From: RGIG3178 sp963674495
GTDB taxonomy: Bacteria > Bacillota > Clostridia > Christensenellales > QAND01
Direction: 5' to 3'
Assembly: GCA_963674495.2 (NCBI GenBank)
Contig: CAXXLG010000001.1
Span: 248,001-312,000, forward strand
DNA: 64,000 nt
Positions within the stretch are counted from its first letter, which is position 1. Each line of letters starts with the position of its first letter. The position numbers and the translations under genes were made by a program. Shown here piece by piece: positions 51,275 to 59,180 of the stretch. The notes beneath the pieces were generated by a model that saw only the letters and a list, made by a program, of their open reading frames with translations, made no database searches and was not told where the DNA came from.

Positions 51275-51421
51275 TATATTCTCCGCGTATCTTGATACAA
51301 GTATGTTATCCAAAGGCTTGCTTTTATATTTCGAAAATATCGAAACAGGAAAAAATAATATTCAAAGCAAAACCCAAATTCCAAATCTGGTGTTGGTTTT
51401 TGCATTTGGTGTCGATTAATG

Positions 51422-51548
51422 TGAGGGGAATCGAGCCCTGAGAGGGAGCGAAGCGTAAAGAAAACGTGCCAGTGGCACGTTTTTAGTGGAGCTGCCCGAG
51501 CGAACGCGAGGAAACGCAGAAGCGTAGCAGATGTTCCCCTCGCCTCCA
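51422..51548. repeat. palindrome-bearing unit with inverted and direct ssrA T-arm pieces
   Basis: The left end GAGGGGAATCGA is the reverse complement of the ssrA T arm; the right end GTTCCCCTCGCCTCCAC is its direct copy. Between them, AAAACGTGCC/GGCACGTTTT (51461-51483) forms a perfect 10-bp stem with AGT loop, and GAGCGAAGCG/CGAACGCGAGG-type repeats occur. Just upstream (51373-51409) is a possible degenerate CCCAAA...GGTGTTGGTTTTTG half-element. Confidence 0.6.
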
Positions 51549-51587
51549 CTAATTCAAGGTCACAATTCAATGAATTGTGGCCTTTAT
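51533..51587 (+). repeat. ssrA 3'-end duplicate (tail copy)
   Basis: CCCCTCGCCTCCACTAATTCAA repeats the true ssrA 3' end (4850-4870) with one change, followed by GTCACAATTCA/TGAATTGTGGCC as terminator hairpin. No tmRNA body precedes it. It is the best candidate for the distal boundary of DNA integrated at ssrA. Confidence 0.85.
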
Positions 51588-51647
51588 ATTATTGATAAAC
51601 AATTATATTCGTAATAAACCAAGAGTTGTCGAAATGGGATGAGGATC

Positions 51648-51667
51648 CGTTTTTGGGGCGCACTGCA
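51648..51667 (+). mobile_element. solo right end of the IS at 29875
   Basis: Twenty bases identical to the IS150-like right terminus (CGTTTTTGGGGCGCACTGCA) stand alone, followed by AACCGTCCC as at the other IS junction. The rest of the IS is absent, so this is a deletion or recombination scar. Confidence 0.8.
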
Positions 51668-51704
51668 AACCGTCCCTTTGCTTGCTTCCTATTTATTTGT
51701 TTTT

Positions 51705-52677
51705 CTAGTGGGAAACGTCGTCAAATGTTACAACTTTTTCACCCAGTGCCCGTAACGCATCTTTTTGAACTGCATGTAAATTGCTGCTGACGCTGCATTC
51801 ATAGTTTCTGATGGCTTCAACGGCACGTCGGTCACCAATATCACCCAATATAGAGAATATAGAAGCTACAACGTCGTTTCTATCTCCATGTGAGTATTTT
51901 ACACTGTATAGCCCAGTTTTTCTATCATGGGCTGAACAACCGGCCTCCCGAATATTACAAGAGTATCCCTTGTTCTTATTCTTATACTTGTGTAATCATA
52001 CTCTTCCCAATACAGATCGAACAGCATCGGCGCTGCCGCCCTGCTGCGCATTTCACCCAGTGCGTCCACCGCAAGATACTTGATGTTTGTGTTATCATTT
52101 TGAAACAGCTCCAGCACCTTTTTTTCGACTTTTTTATCAGAAGCAGTTAAAATATCATTATTGCAGCTTCTAGCCAATATCTCAAGCGCTCTTTCGAACG
52201 TCCGACAGGCGTCTGTATCGTCAAGGAGCGGCAGCATAGCGTCTACGGCAAACCTGCCCATTTTTTCAAGCACATATAGGATATGTAATAAAATTTTGAA
52301 TCCTACTGTTCTATCTAAACCCTCGGATTTTATCTTTGATGTACGCTCGTATTGTATTTTGTATATTCCCACCAACCTGGATGGTGAGTCTCCGCCGATT
52401 TTTTAAGTGCAGTTGCAATCGTCCCTCCTCCTGCATGGTTCGATGAAAGAAAGTATATTTCAGAAATGATAGGATCGATTGCTTTTTGATCGCCGATCTC
52501 TCCCGGCGCCTCAATCAATTCATGCCAGGCGCGATATGTACCTGGCTTGAGGGAATTCTCGCGATTATTTTTGAGAACCTCAAAAATGTATTCCGGCTTC
52601 TTTTCCTTTACGCATTTCTCCAGCCTCTTTTGTTGTACATAGCTCTCGAGTTTCTTCAGTTTTCTCTTTAAAGACAT
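51705..52677 (-). pseudogene. HEAT-repeat protein, broken by at least two frameshifts
   Basis: First frame (52677-52330): KLKKLESYVQQKRLEKCVKEK...IGDQKAIDPIISEIYFL. Second (to 51899): KMGRFAVDAMLPLLDDTDA...IKYLAVDALGEMRSRAAAPML. Third (to 51705): SILGDIGDRRAVEAIRNYE...QKDALRALGEKV. Together they form a run of HEAT/PBS-lyase-type helical pairs of about 320 residues. Shifts lie near 52340-52375 and 51890. No partner is evident. Confidence 0.75.
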
Positions 52678-52928
52678 ACGCGAACTCCTTCACTAGGTTT
52701 GTATGTTATGAACAATATTATACAATAGAAAAATATGATGTTACAAGATAGATAGGCAATCTGATATATAGATGTTATTCGTCTATTGCCTCTAGATCGT
52801 CATGATCCGGTCGTAATTCATATTTGAGGATATTGTTTTACTGTTCCAAAAGCATAGGAGGGATAAGGGTGTGAGGGATACGGGGACAGGTTAGGGTATT
52901 ATTAACCCCTTAGATAATAACGTTCACT

Positions 52929-53018
52929 CCAAAACCACCGACAAAGACAAAGTGGTTCTTCTTTGGGACATTATGCTCCACCAGAAAAAGCAACGATTTC
53001 CATAGGAATTGTGGTTTA
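52929..53018 (+). repeat. ssrA-tail element E15 (type B)
   Basis: CCAAAACCACCGACAAAGACAAAGTGGTTCTTCTTTGGG with inner AACCAC/GTGGTT perfectly paired, TTATGCTCCACCA, then CAACGATTTC/GGAATTGTGG hairpin. The rest of 52678-53104 shows no gene. Confidence 0.85.
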
Positions 53019-53104
53019 TTTCTTTCATGATAAAATAATTCTATAACAGCTTCGTTAGCTAATACAGCATATATTCTGGGAATATTCCTAGAACGGTAGG
53101 GCTA

Positions 53105-53190
53105 TTGACAAACGCATGATTTTAACATATAATACCCATTAGTTAGCATATGCTAACTAATAAAAAATGTCGTAGTTAGCATATGCTAAC
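53105..53190 (+). promoter_or_regulatory. consensus promoter with two palindromic operators
   Basis: TTGACA (53105-53110), 17-nt spacer, TATAAT (53128-53133). Immediately downstream a perfect 22-nt palindrome (53139-53160) has core GTTAGCATATGCTAAC, and the same 16-nt core recurs at 53175-53190. A repressor binding here would block initiation of the ABC exporter transcript. No regulator gene is adjacent. Confidence 0.85.
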
Positions 53191-53236
53191 CAATAACATA
53201 TCGTCCATTTCCGCGTTAGAGGATTTGAAAGGGGGC

Positions 53237-53517
53237 ATGGATATACACATAAAGTTTGTGCGTATATCCGGCAACATGAAAAAGACGCTTTTGTGCCGTC
53301 AGCGGCCTGAAGAAAACAACAGCGGGCGCATCGCCGAAGACGACGCCTGTTTCTGCAGTAGGGATGACCATATCAACGTACCTGCCGGGCGGGAGATAAC
53401 GGCTTTATAGCGCAGCCCCACTATGCGCTCTGGCCACACACGAGCGTTGCGAATAATATCGTATTTTTGTTCAAGGTGTGCGGCTATACCAACAGGGCAA
53501 TCGAACAAAGCGTGACT
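53237..53517 (+). pseudogene. ABC ATPase relic (iron/spermidine type)
   Basis: Pieces in different frames spell an ATP-binding protein: MDIHIKFV..., KTLL/CAVSGL, EENNSGRIAEDDA, DDHINVPAGREI, and then QPHYALWPHTSVANNIVFLFKVCGYTNRAIEQS (Q-loop and following region, VFQxYALWPHxTV type). Walker B and signature are gone. It lies between the consensus promoter and the intact exporter genes. Confidence 0.7.
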
Positions 53518-53653
53518 GTTCGATACGGGCCGAGGAACTCTTCCCGAAGCTTTGCAGATATATGAAAGCATCTACCATACACGATAAGCAAACTGCTTTT
53601 AATTCGGATTTATATAAAAGGCAGTTGAAAAAATATTCAGGAGGTCAAACAGC

Positions 53654-55471
53654 ATGGCAAAAAAGAAAGAGACTTTTATCTTAAAACGATTTATGCCCTA
53701 TATGGGCAAAAAGAAGGCGCTTTTGCCTTTGTCATTGGTATTATCGGGGGTTTCCGCAGCTCTCACCATCGTACCCTTTGTACTCGTATGGTACATAACG
53801 CGTGATATATTAATGGATCCCCAATCGATCGATGTTTCAAATATCAGTATGTATGCGTGGCTTGCCTTTGCAAGTGCAGTAGGAGGCCTCGTGGTATATT
53901 TCGGGGCATTGATGAGCTCACATTTGGCGGCCTTCCGCGTGGAGGTTGGGATGCAAAAAGTGGGAATGAAAAAAATACTATTTATGCCGCTCGGGTTTTT
54001 TGATACGCAATCGAGTGGAAAAATACGTAAAATCGTAAACGACGGAGCGGGCACAACGCATACATTTTTGGCGCACCAGCTCCCGGATATGGCCGGTTCC
54101 ATCGTTTCCCCCCTGGTTCTTATCGCACTGATCTTTATCGTGGACTGGAGAATGGGACTTGCCTCGCTTGTCCCCATCATCTTGGGCTTTATCGCAATGA
54201 AGTTCATGATGAATACCGAGGGCAAGGAATTTCAAAGGAAGTATTTTGATTCTCTTGAAGAAATGAGCTCTGAATCCGTGGAATATATCCGTGGCATTCC
54301 AGTTGTGAAAACATTCGGTCAAACCATATTTTCCTTTAAGCGGTTCTACAACAGCATCATTAAATATAAAGAGATGGTACATGCGTATACGCTTCTCTGG
54401 CGAACGCCAATGTCTTTTTATTCCGTGATCATGCAGGCGGCCGCATTCTTTTTGATACCGATGGCGATTCTTTTGATCGCAGGCGGCGGGAATCTGCCCC
54501 TCGTGCTGGCGGACTTTGTCTTTTACCTTTGCATATCGCCGAATTTTACGACGATTTTGATGAGATCGATGTATTTTCAGCAAAATACGATGATTGCAAA
54601 GCAGGCGATTGATCGGCTGGACAATCTATTGGATTACCCGAGCATGCGTTATGGCGAAAGCACAAAGGACATTCAAACGCACAGCCTGGCGTTTAACAAT
54701 GTTGCGTTTTCCTATGAAGGAAGCGACAAGCGTGCCGTCGACGGGATCAGTTTTACAGTAAACGAAGGGGAAACGGTTGCACTTGTCGGCGCTTCGGGCG
54801 GAGGGAAGACGACGATTGCCCGGCTAGCCGCTCGATTCTGGGACGTGGACGAAGGCGCTGTATTGGTCGGTGGAATCAATGTCAGGGATGTCCCCAAAAG
54901 AGAACTGATGGATAACATTTCCTTTGTCTTTCAAACCACCAAGCTGTTTAAAGGTTCGTTGCGGGAAAACATCGTCTTTGGCAAGGAAAATGTTACGGAA
55001 GGGGAAATAAACAAAGCCGTTGATTATTCACAATCAAGGGAGATTATAGAAAAGCTGCCTGAGGGACTTGATACGGTAATCGGTTCAAAGGGAACCTACC
55101 TTTCCGGGGGAGAGCAACAGCGGATTGCGCTGGCTAGGGCATTTGTCAAGAATGCACCCATCGTGCTTCTGGACGAAGCCACTGCTTTTGCGGATCCTGA
55201 AAACGAGCATCTGATCCAAAAGGCCCTTAAGGAACTGAGCCGAGGCAAGACAACGCTTATGATCGCACACCGCCTTACCAGCGTACGCAATGTCGATAGG
55301 ATACTGGTTATAGACAACGGAAAAATCGTGCAGGAAGGGACGCACAAGGAACTGGTGAAAAAAGGCGGTATATACAAAGCAATGTGGGACGAATACCAAA
55401 AATCCGTTGCATGGAAAATAACCGCAATGAACACCATGAATCAAGGAGGGAACCATGCTAAAATACTTTAA
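53654..55471 (+). CDS. ABC exporter half-transporter, first subunit
   Basis: 605 residues: six membrane helices in the first ~320 residues, then an ATPase domain with Walker A GASGGGKTT, signature YLSGGEQQR, Walker B IVLLDEATAFAD and H-loop MIAHRLTS. ATG 53654 follows AGGAGGT. Overlaps the next gene by 17 nt; together they should form a heterodimeric exporter of the type found for siderophores, peptides or drugs. Substrate unknown. In Walker B the Asp-Glu catalytic pair is intact. Confidence 0.92.
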   Translation: MAKKKETFILKRFMPYMGKKKALLPLSLVLSGVSAALTIVPFVLVWYITRDILMDPQSIDVSNISMYAWLAFASAVGGLVVYFGALMSSHLAAFRVEVGMQKVGMKKILFMPLGFFDTQSSGKIRKIVNDGAGTTHTFLAHQLPDMAGSIVSPLVLIALIFIVDWRMGLASLVPIILGFIAMKFMMNTEGKEFQRKYFDSLEEMSSESVEYIRGIPVVKTFGQTIFSFKRFYNSIIKYKEMVHAYTLLWRTPMSFYSVIMQAAAFFLIPMAILLIAGGGNLPLVLADFVFYLCISPNFTTILMRSMYFQQNTMIAKQAIDRLDNLLDYPSMRYGESTKDIQTHSLAFNNVAFSYEGSDKRAVDGISFTVNEGETVALVGASGGGKTTIARLAARFWDVDEGAVLVGGINVRDVPKRELMDNISFVFQTTKLFKGSLRENIVFGKENVTEGEINKAVDYSQSREIIEKLPEGLDTVIGSKGTYLSGGEQQRIALARAFVKNAPIVLLDEATAFADPENEHLIQKALKELSRGKTTLMIAHRLTSVRNVDRILVIDNGKIVQEGTHKELVKKGGIYKAMWDEYQKSVAWKITAMNTMNQGGNHAKIL

Positions 55472-57188
55472 AAATAAATATGCCATGTCTGAAAAAGGAG
55501 CCAAAGACCTCTTCCGTTCGATCATCTGGACCATCGTGATGGATATCAGCTTTATGGGTCCAGTCATCCTCGGATTCAAGTTTTTAGATGAAAAGCTGAG
55601 TGTATTACTGAACGCCTCGAGCGGCTCGGGAAGCAGCGTTCTCTATTATATTATCATGTCTGCAGCATCATTGCTGGTTATGTTTGTGATCGCGTATTTT
55701 CAATACGATTCGGCCTATACAAAAATCTACGAGGAAAGCGCGCGAAGGCGGATCAGCCTGGCTGAAACGCTGAGGAGGCTGCCGTTAGCATTTTTTGGAA
55801 AAAAAGATATCGCCGATTTAAGCGCAACGATCATGGAGGATGCCACACAGATAGAGCAGCTCTTTTCACATGCTGTCCCCCAACTCTATGCCGCGGTATC
55901 GACCGTCCTGATCATGGGCGTGATGATGTTTATTTACAACTTTGCACTGGCCCTTGCCGTGTTCTGGGTCGTTCCGGTGGCCGTCCTGGTCTTTTATCTG
56001 TCCAGAAAACTTCAAAACAGAATGCATACAGATCTTTATTATGTTAAGAGGGATATTTCGGATAATGTCCAGGAGGGGCTTGACTTGGTCCATGAAATAA
56101 AGTCCTATAACAGAGAAGAGGATTTCTCTCATACTTTAAATACAAAGCTGGACAACTACGAGAAGTTTATGATCAAAGGCGAGCTTTTGATCGGTGTATT
56201 TATCAACCTTTCCTATGTTATCTTGAAACTGGGGCTTCCCAGCGTTATATTAGCCGGCGCCTATCTATTATCAACCGGCTCCGTAAGCATTTTTGCTTAC
56301 CTCGTATTTCTCGTCGTTGCAGCGCGCATCTATAATCCGATCATGGATGTTATGAACAACATGGCGCTGCTCCTATTTCTCAATGTGCGTATAAAACGCA
56401 TGAAGGAAATGGACGCAATGCCAAGACAGGAAGGGAAAACGGCGTTCCACCCCAAAAACTATAACATCGAATTCAACAACGTCGATTTTTCCTATCAGGA
56501 CGATATACAGACATTAAAAAACGTAAGCTTTACCGCAAAGCAGGGGGAAGTAACTGCCCTTGTGGGACCTTCCGGCGGCGGAAAGAGTACGGTAGCGAAG
56601 CTGTCAGCACGCTTCTGGGATATCGACAAAGGCGCCATTACGTTGGGTGGGGAGGACATCTCCCTTATCGATCCCGAAACGCTGTTGAATAATTATTCCA
56701 TCGTATTTCAGGATGTTACGTTGTTCAATGCGAGTGTTATGGATAATATCCGGCTTGGCAAGAAAGATGCATCGGATCAGGAAGTCAAAAAAGCGGCGAA
56801 GCTGGCCCAATGCGATGAATTCGTAAAAAAACTCCCGCAGGGGTATGATACACTGATCGGAGAAAACGGAGAGAAGTTATCGGGCGGTGAACGGCAGCGT
56901 ATATCCATTGCCAGAGCCATATTAAAGGATGCTCCGATTATACTGCTTGACGAGGCCACGGCATCACTCGATGCGGAAAATGAGAGCAAGATCCAGATTG
57001 CACTTAGCGAGCTGATAAAGGACAAGACAGTTTTGATCATTGCGCATAGAATGAGAACCGTCTCAGGAGCCGATAAAATCGTTGTGATCAAGAATGGAAC
57101 GATTGGAGAAACAGGAACGCCGTCGGAGTTGGAGGGAAAACAGGGAATCTTTTCATCTATGGTAAAGATGCAATATCAGGGCGATTAA
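55455..57188 (+). CDS. ABC exporter half-transporter, second subunit
   Basis: 577 residues with N-terminal membrane domain (about 20-310) and ATPase domain: Walker A GPSGGGKST, Q-loop VFQDVTLF, signature KLSGGERQR, Walker B IILLDEATASLD, H-loop IIAHRM. Translation is coupled to the first subunit through a 17-nt overlap, with AAGGAGGG ahead of the ATG. Both ATPase sites look competent. Confidence 0.92.
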   Translation: MLKYFKNKYAMSEKGAKDLFRSIIWTIVMDISFMGPVILGFKFLDEKLSVLLNASSGSGSSVLYYIIMSAASLLVMFVIAYFQYDSAYTKIYEESARRRISLAETLRRLPLAFFGKKDIADLSATIMEDATQIEQLFSHAVPQLYAAVSTVLIMGVMMFIYNFALALAVFWVVPVAVLVFYLSRKLQNRMHTDLYYVKRDISDNVQEGLDLVHEIKSYNREEDFSHTLNTKLDNYEKFMIKGELLIGVFINLSYVILKLGLPSVILAGAYLLSTGSVSIFAYLVFLVVAARIYNPIMDVMNNMALLLFLNVRIKRMKEMDAMPRQEGKTAFHPKNYNIEFNNVDFSYQDDIQTLKNVSFTAKQGEVTALVGPSGGGKSTVAKLSARFWDIDKGAITLGGEDISLIDPETLLNNYSIVFQDVTLFNASVMDNIRLGKKDASDQEVKKAAKLAQCDEFVKKLPQGYDTLIGENGEKLSGGERQRISIARAILKDAPIILLDEATASLDAENESKIQIALSELIKDKTVLIIAHRMRTVSGADKIVVIKNGTIGETGTPSELEGKQGIFSSMVKMQYQGD

Positions 57189-57387
57189 AGCTCTGTATTT
57201 ATGCACGATTGGCCTTCCAATCAAAGCAGAGTGTATCCTGGAGTTCATTTGCGTTGGCGGGCATGAGAAGGCAATGCCAACAAGGAATGGAGGAACGAAA
57301 GACAAAACCAATTCCAGAATCCGGCAAAACACAGGGCTGACTCTGTTGCTCTCATGATGACGCGAAATGCTAAAATGAACGATGAAT

Positions 57388-57480
57388 CCCAAACCCACCC
57401 ACAAACACAAAGTGACTCTTCTTTGGGACATTATGCTCCACCAACTCAAGGACACAAATTTTGAGAATTGTGTCCTTTAT
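57388..57480 (+). repeat. ssrA-tail element E16 (type B)
   Basis: CCCAAACCCACCCACAAACACAAAGTGACTCTTCTTTGGG, TTATGCTCCACCAACTCAAGG, hairpin GGACACAAATT/AATTGTGTCC. The downstream flank (ACTAAACTCTTGATTGATAAAT, CAAGCAGTTGAACCGTCCC) is the closest match to the native ssrA flank. Nothing coding is seen in 57481-57760. Confidence 0.87.
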
Positions 57481-57760
57481 TTTATTGATATAAAATAAAT
57501 AACTCACTAAACTCTTGATTGATAAATAAAAACAAGCAAGCAGTTGAACCGTCCCATTACTTTTAACTAATCCCGGGTTTTTTAATCAAGATGTCAGGGC
57601 TGAAACCCCGATCATATGCTTAAATTCCATTTCCCCTTGTCATCACGCTTCATGCCGAGCTGTGCTTCGTGTACGCAAAGTTATTATCTGCGCATACTGT
57701 CACAATATAACCGCTAACGCATATCATATAGCGAAAGAGCTTTGAAGGAGACAAATTGAT

Positions 57761-58309
57761 ATGTATGATAACAGACTGTACCTGCCCCAAACTGTCAGCA
57801 TGCCAATGTCGCTGTACAAATCAAAGCAGGGTAAATATTTCGACGGCTATGCGGGAAAACTCTTTTTTACGGGCCCGGGCGTGAGGGCGTGGGCGGGCCT
57901 TTTCAACCCGCCGGATTCGAGGGTCAATCTGTACATTAGCGCGTGGGCGGCCACAAGCCTGTACAGCGATTTCCGCATCCAGATATGGTTCAACCCGGTG
58001 CTGCCCGGCAGCCCTTACCGATCTGATAATGTATCGACAACAAATTTCACGCTGAAGCCACAGCCGAAGCCGAAGGTTCAACTGCTGTATGCTTCCAACG
58101 TTAACGGCAAACCGGAGGGCGGTATGGAGGCATTTTCATTTCGCGGAAAACCGCAGAACACGATATATGTGCAGGAGAACGGAAAGTTTATCTTCCCGCC
58201 GGGCGGTTCATTCGCATTGGTTTTGGCGCACCCAGAGGATCCTGGTGCTCAGGCGGAGGGGCGCGTTGCCTTCGGCTGGTATGAGGAGGATCTGGTAAGG
58301 AAACGCTAA
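57761..58309 (+). CDS. DUF6143-like protein
   Basis: 182-residue beta-rich soluble protein without signal peptide. Phrases such as AGLFNPPDSRVNLYISAW, IQIWFNPVLPG and FSFRGKPQNTIYVQENGKFIFPPGGSFALVL fit, from memory, a Clostridia family of unknown function (DUF6143). ATG 57761 follows GAAGGAGA. First gene after the last element. Confidence 0.6.
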   Translation: MYDNRLYLPQTVSMPMSLYKSKQGKYFDGYAGKLFFTGPGVRAWAGLFNPPDSRVNLYISAWAATSLYSDFRIQIWFNPVLPGSPYRSDNVSTTNFTLKPQPKPKVQLLYASNVNGKPEGGMEAFSFRGKPQNTIYVQENGKFIFPPGGSFALVLAHPEDPGAQAEGRVAFGWYEEDLVRKR

Positions 58310-58661
58310 CGGAGCCGTCGCGGCCGCTATTTTGGGCATCTTCCGGATAAGTATGAATGCGTTCAAAGGCCGAAGGCCTAAGCACGAGCGAGATGCAGCA
58401 AAAATCTGCGAGGCTTTAGATGGGATAGGGCTAAGTCCTTTTATCATCCGATTCTGTCAATGCCTGAGAACGCCGAGTCGGTGCTTTTCACAACAATCAA
58501 TTGGTCTTGTGGAAAGTTATGCTATGCTTATTAACTTTTTCATTGCCAAAAAGCGAGGCTATTTATGCAAGGAAGGAGACGGTTTACAAAAATGTGATAG
58601 CATTGAAAACACAATGCAAACCGTCTCCATATTTCTGTATTTTTGACATTATATATTTGAT

Positions 58662-58958
58662 ACTAATAAAGGAATTGCCATTGCGGTACCGCTCCGTGCC
58701 GGTGGTTCAAGCCGGATGAAAGCATTTCTGTTGACTTTGGCTTCCGGATTTCCGATGGGACTGGGCGCGCTGTTCGGCGCATGGGCGGGTCAGATATCAA
58801 CAGTATTAATCTCTTTATGCATGTCCTTTGCGAGAGGGGCAATGCTCTATGTGATTTATGCCGATATGATCCCGGAATCAAAGCGGATGTATAGCGGCAG
58901 ATTGGATTCTCTCGGATGCATCATGAGAATTATCTCCGGTATCATTATTTCAGTCTAG
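58662..58958 (+). pseudogene. C-terminal fragment of a ZIP metal transporter
   Basis: The frame reads KGIAIAVPLRAGGSSRMKAFL, LGALFGAWAGQIS, and GAMLYVIYADMIPESKRMYSGR: the last three helices of a ZIP/ZupT transporter, including the ExxP-like MIPES motif. The first half is missing and 58310-58661 holds no recognisable gene, only short repeats such as CAAACCGTCTCC. Confidence 0.78.
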
Positions 58959-59180
58959 TTGGATATTTAAAAGCCACCTTTTGAATATCTGATATTGATC
59001 CATCAAGAAGATTACCGGCAAAAAGTCGGAAAGGTGAAAATAGCGTTAGAAAATGCAATAAAACAGACACAACATAATATAGTAAATACATTACAACTCT
59101 TTGCCACACATTTACCATTGTAATATTCGGTTCTTCCTTGAATAAACTTAGACTGAATAAATCTATTGGGATGTTTGATA

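Noticed and set aside
51329..51345. Rex operator upstream of the hydrogenase operon
   Set aside because: The palindrome TTTCGA-AAATA-TCGAAA does not match the TTGTTAAnnnnTTAACAA-type Rex site; left as an unassigned possible operator.
53183..53410. 75-residue frame as a possible repressor or antitoxin behind the twin operators
   Set aside because: It starts inside the second operator without a ribosome site, and its content is explained by the frameshifted ABC ATPase relic.
7881..57480. Classical integron attC array
   Set aside because: The elements lack RYYYAAC and GTTRRRY core sites at their ends, no IntI is present, and their tail matches ssrA. The cassette analogy is kept, the integron identity is not.
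7881..57480. Short proteins encoded on the reverse strand of the elements (readings such as VEQLYPKTNTFVFVGGFG)
   Set aside because: The same sequence reads as protein-like in two frames only because the DNA is conserved. There are no ribosome sites, and substitutions follow stem pairing rather than codon position.
7881..57480. Elements as tRNA genes or additional tmRNAs
   Set aside because: They end in CTCCACCA with a GTTCG-like loop, but have no acceptor 5' strand, D arm, anticodon arm or tag frame.
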